From Sphingomonas sp. TZW2008 (GTDB lineage Bacteria > Pseudomonadota > Alphaproteobacteria > Sphingomonadales > Sphingomonadaceae): a stretch of DNA of 64,000 nt. The notes under the pieces are model-generated. The model was not told the origin of the DNA. It saw only the letters and a list, made by a program, of their open reading frames with translations, and made no database searches. Of the stretch, positions 36,770 through 45,410 are shown one piece after another. Location of the stretch: assembly GCF_002117915.1 (NCBI RefSeq), contig NZ_BDJB01000007.1, positions 175,114 to 239,113 on the forward strand. Reading direction: 5' to 3'. A program made the position numbers and the translations under genes. Each line of letters begins with the position of its first letter. Positions within the stretch are counted from its first letter, which is position 1.

Positions 36770-37859
36770 CGCCGATCCGGCGCTGCCCGATGCGGCGGAT
36801 CGTCTGCGGCTGATCCGCACGCCCGGTGTCGGGCCGGTCACCTATCGCCAGCTGATCCGCCGCTTCGGCACGGCGGCCGCCGCACTCCGTGCGCTGCCCG
36901 ATCTCGCACGGCGCGGTGGCGGCCGCAGCGGCGACCCGCCCGATCTCCGCACGGTCGCGCACGAGGTGGAGCGAATCGCCGCGCTCGGCGGACGCCACCT
37001 GTTCATCGATTCGCCCGATTATCCGCGGCTGCTCGCCGAACTCGACGATGCACCGCCGGTAATCACCATGCGCGGCGCGTTGCCTGCGGCCGATGCGCGA
37101 ATCGTCGCGATCGTCGGCGCGCGCAACGCCTCCGCCGCCGCATGCCGCTTCGCGCGCGGTTTGGCGCACGATCTCGCCGCGGAGGGCGCGATCGTCGTGT
37201 CGGGGCTGGCGCGCGGGATCGATACCGCGGCGCATATGGGGGCGGGCGCCGCGACGATCGCAGTCATCGCCGGCGGGATCGACATCGCCTACCCGCCGGA
37301 GAACGCCGCGCTTCAGGAGCGGATCGCGACCGACGCGCTGCTGCTCGCCGAGATGCCACCGGGCACCGAGCCGCGCGCCCGGCACTTTCCCTATCGCAAC
37401 CGCATCATCGCCGGGCTTGCGCACGGCACGGTGGTGGTCGAGGCCGCACCCAAATCGGGCTCGCTCATCACGGCACGGCTTGCGAACGAGGCCGGGCGCG
37501 AGGTGATGGCGGTGCCCGGCAGTCCGCTCGATCCGCGCGCGCAGGGATGCAATCTGCTGATCCGCGAGGGCGCGACGCTGGTGCAGAATGCGGCCGACGT
37601 GCTGGAGCAGATCCGTCCGTTCGATCCGCGCCTCGTCCGTTCCCCCGTGTGGACCTTCGAGCCACAGCCGCCCGCCGATGCCGATGATGCCGCACGGCGC
37701 AGCATTGCCGACCTGCTGGGGCCGGTGCCGGTCGCGGTGGACGAGCTGATCCGCCAGTCGGGCATCGCGCCCGCCGTCGTCCAGATGGTGCTGCTGGAGC
37801 TCGAACTCGCCGGTCGGCTCGAGCGGCATGCCGGCGGCCGCGCGAGCATCGTCGCGTGA
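36762..37859 (+). CDS. dprA: DNA processing protein DprA
   Basis: DprA binds single-stranded DNA during natural transformation and loads RecA. The 365-aa protein starts at GTG 36762 inside the end of plsY. It has an N-terminal helix-hairpin-helix-like region (LRLIRTPGVGPVTYRQLI), the Rossmann-like core with IVGARNASA near 115, VVSGLARGIDTAAH near 145, PYRNRIIAGLAHGTVVVEA, and a C-terminal winged-helix domain (about 305-365: IADLLGPVPVAVDELIRQSG). No com genes are nearby. Confidence 0.95.
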   Translation: MADADPALPDAADRLRLIRTPGVGPVTYRQLIRRFGTAAAALRALPDLARRGGGRSGDPPDLRTVAHEVERIAALGGRHLFIDSPDYPRLLAELDDAPPVITMRGALPAADARIVAIVGARNASAAACRFARGLAHDLAAEGAIVVSGLARGIDTAAHMGAGAATIAVIAGGIDIAYPPENAALQERIATDALLLAEMPPGTEPRARHFPYRNRIIAGLAHGTVVVEAAPKSGSLITARLANEAGREVMAVPGSPLDPRAQGCNLLIREGATLVQNAADVLEQIRPFDPRLVRSPVWTFEPQPPADADDAARRSIADLLGPVPVAVDELIRQSGIAPAVVQMVLLELELAGRLERHAGGRASIVA

Positions 37860-38209
37860 CCGCGCCGCGCTGGGTGTCGCTGTGGTTTCGCGTCGCGGCG
37901 ATCTACGGCCTTCTTGCGCTGCTGCCGCAATATCTGCTGCCGCAGCCTGCGGGAGCCGAGCTCGTCGCATACGGTTTCATCGGCACGGCGAGCGCGTTCC
38001 AGATCGTTTTCTGGATCATCGCTAGCGATCCCGTCCGCTACCGCGCGCTGATGCTGGCGGGCGTTGCCGAGAAGCTGGCGTTCGGCGTGCCGGCGTTCGT
38101 GCTTTATGCCAAGGGTGTGGCGCCGCTCGCGGTCGTTCTGTTCGGCGGGCTCGACCTGTTGCTCGGGCTCGGCTTTCTTCTAGCGTGGCGGGCGACGCCC
38201 AGAAGCTGA
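37856..38209 (+). CDS. small four-helix membrane protein of unknown function
   Basis: This 117-aa protein starts at GTG 37856, overlapping the dprA stop by 4 bases. It has four hydrophobic stretches (about 10-28, 38-56, 64-84, 88-110) separated by short loops, so it is almost all membrane-embedded. I do not recognise the family. Translational coupling to dprA and position before topA suggest only shared transcription, not a shared function. Confidence 0.7.
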   Translation: MTAPRWVSLWFRVAAIYGLLALLPQYLLPQPAGAELVAYGFIGTASAFQIVFWIIASDPVRYRALMLAGVAEKLAFGVPAFVLYAKGVAPLAVVLFGGLDLLLGLGFLLAWRATPRS

Positions 38210-38299
38210 GCGCCGATCGCAGCGCGAGGGCTGCTTGACGATGCGCCGCCGCCGCCGTCACCCTCGCGCGTACGTGTGAAGATCTTTAGCAAGGCGCCA

Positions 38300-40897
38300 A
38301 TGCAACTCGTCATCGTCGAATCGCCCGCCAAGGCGAAGACCATCGAAAAATACCTCGGCTCCGATTATCGCGTTCTCGCGAGCTACGGCCATGTCCGCGA
38401 TCTGCCGCCCAAGGACGGCTCGGTCGACCCCGACGCCGGCTTCGCGATGGAATGGGAGAATTACGCCGACAAGGCGAAGCAGCTGAAGGCGATCGCCGAT
38501 CTGGCGAAGGGCGCCGACCGGCTGATTCTCGCGACCGACCCCGATCGCGAGGGCGAGGCGATCAGCTGGCACGTCCAGGAAGTGCTGGCGAAGCGAAAGG
38601 CGCTGCCCAAGGACGTCCAGCGCGTCACCTTCAACGCCATCACCAAGGCGGCGGTGACGACCGCGATGGCGAATCCGCGCGAGCTCGATACCGACCTGAT
38701 CGACGCGTACCGTGCCCGCCGCGCGCTCGACTATCTCGTCGGCTTCACGCTCTCGCCCGTGCTGTGGCGCAAGCTGCCCGGTGCTAAGTCCGCCGGCCGC
38801 GTCCAATCGGTCGCGCTTCGCCTGATCGTCGACCGCGAGCGCGAGATCGAGGCGTTTCGCGCGCAGGAATATTGGTCAGTCACTGCCGCCATGGAGCAGG
38901 ACGGCACGCCCTTCACCGCGCGCCTCGTGCAATGGGACGGCACCAAGCTCGATCGCCTGTCGATCGGCAACGAAGGCGATGCGCTGAAGGCCAAGGCTGC
39001 GGTCGAGGCCGGGCGCTTCGCGGTCGAGCGCGTCGAGACGAAGCCGGCGACGCGTAATCCGCCGCCGCCCTTCACCACCTCGACGCTGCAGCAGGAGGCG
39101 GCGCGCAAGCTCGGTTTCTCCGCCGATCACACGATGCGGATCGCGCAGCAGCTCTACGAGGACGGCGCGATCACGTACATGCGGACCGACGGCGTGCAGA
39201 TGGACGGCAGCGCGATCGATGCCGCGCGCGGCGCGATCGCCAACCGCTATGACGCGAGCTACGTGCCCGACAAGCCGCGGCAATATCAGACCAAGGCGAA
39301 GAACGCGCAGGAAGCGCACGAGGCGATCCGCCCGACTGATTTCGGCCGCGATCGCGTTGGCTCAGGCGACCATGCCCGCCTCTACGATCTCGTCTGGAAG
39401 CGTGCGCTCGCCAGCCAGATGGCGTCGGCGCGGATGGAGCGCACCACCGTCGACATGGCGGACGGCACCGGCCGCAACGTACTTCGCGCGACCGGCCAAG
39501 TCGTGCTCTTTGCCGGCTATCTCGCGCTCTATGAAGAGGGGCAGGACGACAGCGCCGACGAGGACGCGAAGCGCCTGCCGCGGATGCGTGACGGTGATTC
39601 GCCGGCCAAGAAATCGGTCGACGCCGAGCAGCATTTCACCCAGCCGCCGCCGCGCTTCTCCGAGGCCTCGCTGGTCAAGCGGATGGAGGAGCTCGGCATC
39701 GGCCGGCCTTCGACCTACGCCTCGATCATCAAGACGCTGAAGGACCGCGCCTATGTGCGCGTCGAGAAGAACCGCTTCTTCGCCGAGGAGAGCGGGCGGC
39801 TCGTGACGGCGTTCCTCGAGCGCTTCTTCGAACGCTACGTTGGCTATGATTACACTGCCGAGCTCGAGGAGGAACTCGACGACGTGTCGGGCGGGCGCGC
39901 GGAGTGGCAGGCGGTGCTCGAGAGCTTCTGGCGCGATTTCAAGCCGCGCACCGCGGAGGTGATGGAGTTCAAGCCGAGCGAGGTCACCGAGCAGCTCGAC
40001 GCGTTTCTCGAGGACTATCTCTTCCCGCAGAAGGCGGACGGCGGCGACGCGCGGCTGTGCCCCAATTGTGGCGACGGGCGGCTCGCGCTGCGCGGCGGCC
40101 GCTTCGGCGCGTTCATCGCCTGCTCCAACTATCCCGAGTGCAAATACACCCGCCGTTTCGCGCAGGCGGGCGCCGAGGGCGGCGACAGCGGCGAGCCCGA
40201 GCAGCTCGGCCACGATCCGGTCACCGGCCTGCCGGTCGAGCGCAAGTCCGGGCGGTTCGGCCCGTATATCCAGCTCGGCGAGGGCAAGGAGGCAAAGCGC
40301 GCCTCGATCCCTAAGGATATCGGGGAACTCGACCTCGAAATGGCGCTCAAGCTGCTGAGCCTGCCGCGGACGATCGGCCAGCACCCCGAAACGGGCAAGG
40401 ACATCGTTGCCTCGATCGGCCGCTACGGCCCGTATCTCCAGCACGACGGCAAATATGCGCGGCTCGGCGCGACGATGGAGGTGTTCGAAACCGGCATGAA
40501 TGCCGCGGTGGTCAAGCTCGCCGAGGCGGCGGCGGGCGGCGGGCGGCCGCAGCGCGGATCACGCGAGCCGCTCAAGGTGCTCGGCAAGCATCCGCGGACC
40601 GAAGCGGAGATCAAGCTGATGGAAGGGCGCTACGGCCCCTATGTCACCGATGGTGAGACGAATGCGACGCTGCCCAAGACGATCGCCCCCGACGCGCTGA
40701 CGCTCGAGGAAGCCGCGCAGCTGATCGACGCACGCGCCGCGATGCCGTCAAAGGGCAAGCCGAAGAAGAAAGCCCCGGCGAAAAAGCCTGCTGCCAAGAA
40801 GGAAGCGGCGGCAAGCAAGGATGCGCCGGCCAAGAAGGCGGCATCCAAGAAAGCTGCGCCGAAGAAGGCGGCCGCGAAGAAGAGCGCCGCGGCGTAA
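38300..40897 (+). CDS. topA: DNA topoisomerase I (type IA)
   Basis: TopA relaxes negative supercoils by single-strand passage. The 865-aa protein begins MQLVIVESPAKAKTI (Toprim, with the metal-binding DPDREGEAISWH). The active-site Tyr is in ITYMRTDG near 293. One four-Cys zinc finger (CPNCGDGRLALRGGRFGAFIAC then CKY) begins near 586, followed by GRFGPYIQLGEG-type topo-C repeats. The last ~50 residues are a Lys/Ala/Pro-rich tail. ATG 38300 has AAGG 5-9 bases upstream; GTG 38276 in frame has none. Transcription probably continues from plsY-dprA. Confidence 0.97.
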   Translation: MQLVIVESPAKAKTIEKYLGSDYRVLASYGHVRDLPPKDGSVDPDAGFAMEWENYADKAKQLKAIADLAKGADRLILATDPDREGEAISWHVQEVLAKRKALPKDVQRVTFNAITKAAVTTAMANPRELDTDLIDAYRARRALDYLVGFTLSPVLWRKLPGAKSAGRVQSVALRLIVDREREIEAFRAQEYWSVTAAMEQDGTPFTARLVQWDGTKLDRLSIGNEGDALKAKAAVEAGRFAVERVETKPATRNPPPPFTTSTLQQEAARKLGFSADHTMRIAQQLYEDGAITYMRTDGVQMDGSAIDAARGAIANRYDASYVPDKPRQYQTKAKNAQEAHEAIRPTDFGRDRVGSGDHARLYDLVWKRALASQMASARMERTTVDMADGTGRNVLRATGQVVLFAGYLALYEEGQDDSADEDAKRLPRMRDGDSPAKKSVDAEQHFTQPPPRFSEASLVKRMEELGIGRPSTYASIIKTLKDRAYVRVEKNRFFAEESGRLVTAFLERFFERYVGYDYTAELEEELDDVSGGRAEWQAVLESFWRDFKPRTAEVMEFKPSEVTEQLDAFLEDYLFPQKADGGDARLCPNCGDGRLALRGGRFGAFIACSNYPECKYTRRFAQAGAEGGDSGEPEQLGHDPVTGLPVERKSGRFGPYIQLGEGKEAKRASIPKDIGELDLEMALKLLSLPRTIGQHPETGKDIVASIGRYGPYLQHDGKYARLGATMEVFETGMNAAVVKLAEAAAGGGRPQRGSREPLKVLGKHPRTEAEIKLMEGRYGPYVTDGETNATLPKTIAPDALTLEEAAQLIDARAAMPSKGKPKKKAPAKKPAAKKEAAASKDAPAKKAASKKAAPKKAAAKKSAAA

Positions 40898-40928
40898 TTC
40901 GCGCCGGCTGGGCGCGGCCGTGGAAGCG

Positions 40929-41225
40929 TCAGGCCGCGCGGCGCTGGCTCGCGGCGATCCAGTCGCGTGCGGCGCGCTGCGCAGTGGCGATCTCGCGCGC
41001 GGTCATGTCGTCGGCGATCTCGGCGCGGGCGACCTGCGCCTCTTCGTTGCCGGCGACCGCCGCGAGATTGAACCACTTGTGCGCCTGGATGAGATCGTAA
41101 TCGGCGCCGCCGGTGCCGGTCGAATATGCGACGCCCAGGTCGTAGCAGGCGCGATCGTCGCCGCGCATCGCGTCGGCCAGTCGTGTCTCGATCAGAAATC
41201 GTGCGCTTTTCAGGCTGTTGCCCAT
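40929..41225 (-). CDS. Sel1-repeat protein, short
   Basis: This 98-aa protein has one clear Sel1-like (TPR-type) repeat: ACYDLGVAYSTGTGG, then DLIQAHKWFNLAAVAGNEEAQ at about 27-66, with basic helices around it. It has no signal peptide, unlike many secreted Sel1 proteins, so it is probably cytosolic. Such repeats mediate protein contacts; the partner is unknown. It is convergent with topA. Two TTAACC half-sites lie about 60 bases upstream of its ATG 41225. Confidence 0.8.
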   Translation of the reverse strand: MGNSLKSARFLIETRLADAMRGDDRACYDLGVAYSTGTGGADYDLIQAHKWFNLAAVAGNEEAQVARAEIADDMTAREIATAQRAARDWIAASQRRAA

Positions 41226-41282
41226 GTCATTGCCCCAGTTCAGGTCCCCATGGGCTGACCTTGGCGCGATTCGTCTCTATAA

Positions 41283-41299
41283 ATGGTTAACGGGTTAAC
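41283..41299 (-). promoter_or_regulatory. tandem TTAACC elements (CtrA-like half-sites) upstream of the Sel1 gene
   Basis: On the minus strand the bases read gTTAACCcgTTAACCat: two TTAACC hexamers in direct repeat, 8 bases apart, the second matching the alphaproteobacterial CtrA half-site TTAACCAT. They overlap the 3' end of panC and lie about 60 bases before the Sel1-gene start. The standard full site (TTAA-N7-TTAA) is not matched, so this is only a candidate. Confidence 0.3.
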
Positions 41300-42177
41300 G
41301 TGGGGTCGACGGCGATATTGTCGATCAGCCGGGTCTGTCCCATGCGCGCGGCGGCAAGCAGGCGGCGCGGGCGATCGGCGTGCGCGGGCTCTGCCAGCGT
41401 CGCCGCGTCGACCAGTGCGACATAATCAACGACGAAGCCCGCGGCGACGAGGCTCGCCTGCGCTTCGGCCAGCGCCGCCGCCGGATCATCGCCGCGGGCA
41501 ATCGCGCGCCCTGCGACACCCAGCGCACGCGGCAGCGTCACTGCCTTCAAACGCTGTTCCTCGTCGAGGTATATGTTGCGCGACGACAGCGCGAGGCCGT
41601 CGTCGTCGCGCTGCGTCGGCACGCCCACGATCTCGATCGCGAAATCGAGATCGCTGACCATCCGGCGGACGACGGCGAGCTGCTGGAAATCCTTCTTGCC
41701 GAAGTAGGCGGCGTCGGGCGTCACCTGATTGAACAGCTTCGCGACGACGGTCGCCACGCCATCGAAATGCCCGGGCCGCGCCGCGCCATCGAGCCCCTCG
41801 GTCACGCCGGACACGGACACATTGGTCGCGAAACCGTCCGGGTACATGACCTCCACCGGCGGCAGCCACAACAGGTCGCATCCCGCGTCGACCAGCAGGC
41901 GCGCGTCGGCCGCCTCGCGCCGTGGATAGCGCGCCAGATCCTCGTTGGGGCCGAACTGCTTTGGATTGACGAAGATCGACGCGACGACGCGCGTCCCAGC
42001 CCGCTTCGCCGCATCGATCAGCGCGATGTGCCCGGCGTGAAGCGCGCCCATCGTCGGCACCAGCGCGACGCGCGCACCATCGGCGCGAAAGGCGGCAACG
42101 GCAGCGCGCAGGTCGTTCAGGTCACGGACAGTCTGCACGCGCGTCGAAACTCCACTCGTAACGGGATCAACGGGCAT
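41287..42177 (-). CDS. panC: pantothenate synthetase
   Basis: PanC condenses pantoate and beta-alanine using ATP in CoA biosynthesis. The 296-aa protein has PTMGALHAGHIALI (nucleotide-binding HxGH), FVNPKQFGPNEDLARYPR, GHFDGVATVVAKLFN, YFGKKDFQQL, and the KMSKS-like LSSRNIYL. It starts at ATG 42177 (a GTG at residue 14 is an alternative) and is divergent from mipZ with 42 bases between starts. Confidence 0.95.
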   Translation of the reverse strand: MPVDPVTSGVSTRVQTVRDLNDLRAAVAAFRADGARVALVPTMGALHAGHIALIDAAKRAGTRVVASIFVNPKQFGPNEDLARYPRREAADARLLVDAGCDLLWLPPVEVMYPDGFATNVSVSGVTEGLDGAARPGHFDGVATVVAKLFNQVTPDAAYFGKKDFQQLAVVRRMVSDLDFAIEIVGVPTQRDDDGLALSSRNIYLDEEQRLKAVTLPRALGVAGRAIARGDDPAAALAEAQASLVAAGFVVDYVALVDAATLAEPAHADRPRRLLAAARMGQTRLIDNIAVDPTLTR

Positions 42178-42219
42178 CTATGGGGGAGTATCCGCGCGAT
42201 CAACAAGGGATGCGACGAC

Positions 42220-43002
42220 TTGCCGAGTGGTTCCGACAATACTCACGTCATCGTCTTCGCCAACGAAAAGGGCGGGACGGGCAAGTCGACGACGGCCGTG
42301 CATGTCGCGATTGCGCTGGCGGTGCGCGGTGCGCGCGTCGCCTGCCTCGACCTCGATCATCGCCAGCGCACGATGGGTCGGTACCTCGACAACCGTGCCG
42401 AAACGGTACGCCGCACCGGCGCGCCGCTCGTCATTCCGCGCCATCGTACGGCGCACGACGATTTCGAGCCGGCGTTCGAGGCCATGGTCGAGGGTAGCGA
42501 CTTCCTGGTGATCGACACGCCGGGGCGCGACGATCCCTATGCGCGGATGGCGGCGGTGCGCGCGGACACGCTAGTGACGCCGATGAACGACAGTTTCGTC
42601 GATTTCGACCTGATCGGCCAGGTTCATCCCGAAACCTTCAAGGTGACCCGGCCGAGCTTCTATTCGGAACTGATCTGGGATGCGCGCAAGGCACGGGCGA
42701 AGGCGGACGGCTCGACGATCGACTGGGTCGTGCTGCGCAACCGCCTGCAGCATATCGAGGCGCGCAACATGCGCCGCGTATCCGAAGCGCTCGACCAGCT
42801 CGCCAAGCGTGTCGGCTTCCGCATCATCCCTGGGCTTGGCGAGCGCGTGATCTATCGCGAGCTGTTCCCGTCGGGCATGACGATGCTCGATGCCAAGGAA
42901 TTCGGTGCGATGGGGCTGGGCCATGTCGCCGCGCGCCAGGAGCTGCGCGAGATGATGGCCGGGCTCGCGCTGCCCGAGCCGGCGGTGCCGCAAGTCGCAT
43001 GA
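42220..43002 (+). CDS. mipZ: division-plane positioning ATPase MipZ
   Basis: MipZ is a ParA-family ATPase that forms polar gradients and inhibits FtsZ, placing the septum in Alphaproteobacteria. The 260-aa protein has a deviant Walker A KGGTGKST (17-24), the MipZ-typical CLDLDHRQRTMGRYLDNRA, IDTPGRDDPYARMAA and DWVVLRNRLQHIEARN. The start is taken as TTG 42220 with AAGGGA (42205-42210) 9 bases upstream; no ATG or GTG is closer to the conserved N-terminus. It overlaps the next gene by 4 bases. No ftsZ or parB is nearby. Confidence 0.93.
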   Translation: MPSGSDNTHVIVFANEKGGTGKSTTAVHVAIALAVRGARVACLDLDHRQRTMGRYLDNRAETVRRTGAPLVIPRHRTAHDDFEPAFEAMVEGSDFLVIDTPGRDDPYARMAAVRADTLVTPMNDSFVDFDLIGQVHPETFKVTRPSFYSELIWDARKARAKADGSTIDWVVLRNRLQHIEARNMRRVSEALDQLAKRVGFRIIPGLGERVIYRELFPSGMTMLDAKEFGAMGLGHVAARQELREMMAGLALPEPAVPQVA

Positions 43003-43286
43003 TCTGGAAGCTGCTGATCGCGATGCTCGTCGCTTACGCCGGGTGGAAGCTGTGGAAGGACGCGCTCGGCAGCGGCAAGCGAGCGACGCGACCCGTCCCC
43101 ACCATCGATCCGGCTGACGCGATCGCCGCGCGCCGCCTGCTCGGGCTCGATGCCTCTGCCGACGAGCGCGGGATACGCGATGCGCACCGCCGGCTGATGA
43201 GCGAGGCGCACCCCGATCGTGGCGGATCGCCCGAACGCGCCCGCGCGCTCAACGCCGCGCGCGATCTGCTGCTGCGCCGGGGCTAG
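42999..43286 (+). CDS. membrane-anchored J-domain protein (TIM14-like)
   Basis: This 95-aa protein has one N-terminal membrane helix (about 1-17, MIWKLLIAMLVAYAGWKLW) and a C-terminal J-domain with the HPD motif (AHPDRGG, near residue 71) in the short form typical of TIM14/PAM18-like proteins: ARRLLGLDASADERGIRDAHRRLMSEAHPDRGG. It should stimulate an Hsp70 at the membrane. Its ATG overlaps the mipZ stop (ATGA). Its stop shares bases with the convergent next gene. Confidence 0.88.
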   Translation: MIWKLLIAMLVAYAGWKLWKDALGSGKRATRPVPTIDPADAIAARRLLGLDASADERGIRDAHRRLMSEAHPDRGGSPERARALNAARDLLLRRG

Positions 43287-43846
43287 CCGAGCCGCGCGAA
43301 CAGCAGTGCGATGTAGACGACGACCATGGCGGCGATGGCGACGGCGCTGATCTCGTGCAGCCGGGCACGACGACTGATCGAACAGGCCAGTGCGATCGCA
43401 GCGAAGGCGGCGTGGAACAACAGGTTGACACCCGACGGCATATAGCCGTCGATGATAAGATCCTTGAACCCGCTGACGAGCAGCATCGCGACGAGGATGG
43501 CGAAGAATGGTCGCGTCTCGCGATAGTAATGCTCCCGCAAGTCGGCCGGCTCGTGGAGCGCGAAATCGGGCAGGACGAGCGCGGCGAGCATGTAGAGCAG
43601 AACCGTCTGAACCAGCACGATGCCAAATTCGGCGAAGGTCCACTCGGCGTGATCCGCGAGACCGAAGCTCGCCCACCACATCTGCACCGCCATCAGCAGG
43701 ATCGTCCCCGCCCATAGCAGCACCGGTGGGTAGAGCCGCACGTGGCGTCGCGAGAGGAGCAGGCCGCGCACGCCCTGCAGCACCTGCGTGATCGCCAGTC
43801 CGAGAATGATCGACAGCAGCACGGAGAGATAGGAGAAGGCATCCAC
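43283..43846 (-). CDS. multi-pass membrane protein of unknown function
   Basis: This 187-aa protein starts at GTG 43846, preceded by GGGGAC, and has about six hydrophobic segments (about 5-22, 33-52, 67-88, 108-125, 133-152, 160-183). The start gives MDAFSYLSVLLSIILGLAITQVLQGV. I recognise this only as a hypothetical integral membrane family, and function is unknown. Its TAG stop overlaps the TAG of the J-domain gene on the other strand (CTAG 43283-43286). Confidence 0.75.
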   Translation of the reverse strand: MDAFSYLSVLLSIILGLAITQVLQGVRGLLLSRRHVRLYPPVLLWAGTILLMAVQMWWASFGLADHAEWTFAEFGIVLVQTVLLYMLAALVLPDFALHEPADLREHYYRETRPFFAILVAMLLVSGFKDLIIDGYMPSGVNLLFHAAFAAIALACSISRRARLHEISAVAIAAMVVVYIALLFARLG

Positions 43847-43976
43847 GCCGACAGTGTCCCCGCGACGCTGCCGGGGATCAAGCGCCGTCTCGACTGCCCG
43901 GCGCGCGGACGTACCGCACGGCGAAGGTCGGGACGGCGGGGATGACGGCATCCAATCGGCGCCCTAAGCATGCCCG

Positions 43977-45353
43977 ATGCGGCACCTCTTCGATCCCTCG
44001 ATCCTGCGTGAGTACGACATTCGCGGCACCGTCGGTCGCAATCTTTCACCCGACGATGCGCACGCACTCGGCCTTGCGTTCGGCACGATCGTGCGGCGAC
44101 AGGGGGGTGCGCGCGTGGTGGTCGGGCGTGACGGGCGCGTGTCCTCGCCGGCGCTCGAGGCGGAACTGGTGGCCGGGCTGCGTACCGCGGGTGTCGACGT
44201 GGTGCGGATCGGGCTCGGGCCGTCGCCGATGCTTTACCATGCCGAACGCCTGCTCGACGTCGATGCCGGCATCCAGGTGACCGGCAGCCACAATCCCGCG
44301 GACGATAACGGGTTCAAGATGGTGCTGCGCCACCGGCCGTTCTTCGGTGCGGACATCAAGGCGCTGGCGCAGCTCTCCGCGTCGGGCGACGTCGAACATG
44401 GGGCAGGTTCGGTTGGGGAAGTCGACGTCCTCGACGGCTACGTCGCCTCGCTCGTGTCCGGTGCCGCGGTCCCGTCGCTTCGTATCGGCTGGGATGCCGG
44501 TAACGGCGCGGCCGGGCCGGCGATCGAGCGGCTGGTGCGGCTGCTGCCGGGCGAGCACCATCTGCTGTTCACCGCCGTCGACGGCAGCTTTCCCAACCAC
44601 CATCCCGATCCGACCGAGGCGGCGAACCTCGCCGACCTGCGCCGGCTCGTCGCAGCGCGGAAACTCGATCTCGGCGTCGCCTTCGACGGAGATGGCGACC
44701 GGATCGGCGCGATCGACGCGCAGGGGCGGATCGTCGCCGGTGACCAGTTGCTCGCGATCCTCGCCGAGCCGGCGCTGCGCGCGCATCCCGGCGCGGCGAT
44801 CGTCGCCGACGTGAAGGCGAGTGCGACGCTGTTCGAGCGCATCGCGGAGTTGGGCGGAAGGCCGGTGATGTGGAAGAGCGGCCACAGCAACATCAAGACG
44901 ATGATGCACGAGGTCGGCGCGCCGATCGCGGGCGAGATGAGCGGACATCTGTTCTTCGCCGAACTCGGCGGCCACGACGATGCGCTGTTCGCCGCGATCG
45001 CGCTGATCCGCGCGATCGGGGATAGCGGGCGCAGCCTCGCCGAATTGCGCGACGCCATGCCCGCTGTGGTGGCGACGCCCGAATTGCGCTTCGCCGTCGA
45101 TCCCGCGCGGGCGGACGCGGTCGTCGACGAAGTCCTCACGCGGCTCGCAGCCGAGGGTGCTACCGTCGATCGCACCGACGGGGCGCGGGTCACGACGCGA
45201 GACGGATGGTGGCTGTTGCGCGCGTCCAATACGCAGGCGATGCTGACCGCGCGGGCCGAGGCGCGCGACGCGGCGGCGCTCGACCGGCTCGTTGCGGCGA
45301 TCGATGCGCAGTTGCTGGCGAGCGGGGTGGAGCGCACGCGCCCCGCGTCCTAG
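43977..45353 (+). CDS. phosphomannomutase/phosphoglucomutase (alpha-D-phosphohexomutase)
   Basis: This 458-aa enzyme interconverts hexose 6- and 1-phosphates and feeds sugar nucleotides for exopolysaccharide or LPS. It starts with FDPSILREYDIRGTVG; the phosphoserine loop is TGSHNPADDNGFKM near 102; the Mg loop is FDGDGDRIG near 238; the sugar loop GEMSGHLFF is near 320; and the C-terminal phosphate loop is RASNTQAMLTARAEA. The bifunctional PMM/PGM type (AlgC, PgmG of Sphingomonas) fits best. ATG 43977 is used. Confidence 0.93.
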   Translation: MRHLFDPSILREYDIRGTVGRNLSPDDAHALGLAFGTIVRRQGGARVVVGRDGRVSSPALEAELVAGLRTAGVDVVRIGLGPSPMLYHAERLLDVDAGIQVTGSHNPADDNGFKMVLRHRPFFGADIKALAQLSASGDVEHGAGSVGEVDVLDGYVASLVSGAAVPSLRIGWDAGNGAAGPAIERLVRLLPGEHHLLFTAVDGSFPNHHPDPTEAANLADLRRLVAARKLDLGVAFDGDGDRIGAIDAQGRIVAGDQLLAILAEPALRAHPGAAIVADVKASATLFERIAELGGRPVMWKSGHSNIKTMMHEVGAPIAGEMSGHLFFAELGGHDDALFAAIALIRAIGDSGRSLAELRDAMPAVVATPELRFAVDPARADAVVDEVLTRLAAEGATVDRTDGARVTTRDGWWLLRASNTQAMLTARAEARDAAALDRLVAAIDAQLLASGVERTRPAS

Positions 45354-45410
45354 CTACCTCCTGACCACGCGACCGATGACAGCGTGCGTTGCGATCCCCA
45401 CATAGCGGCC

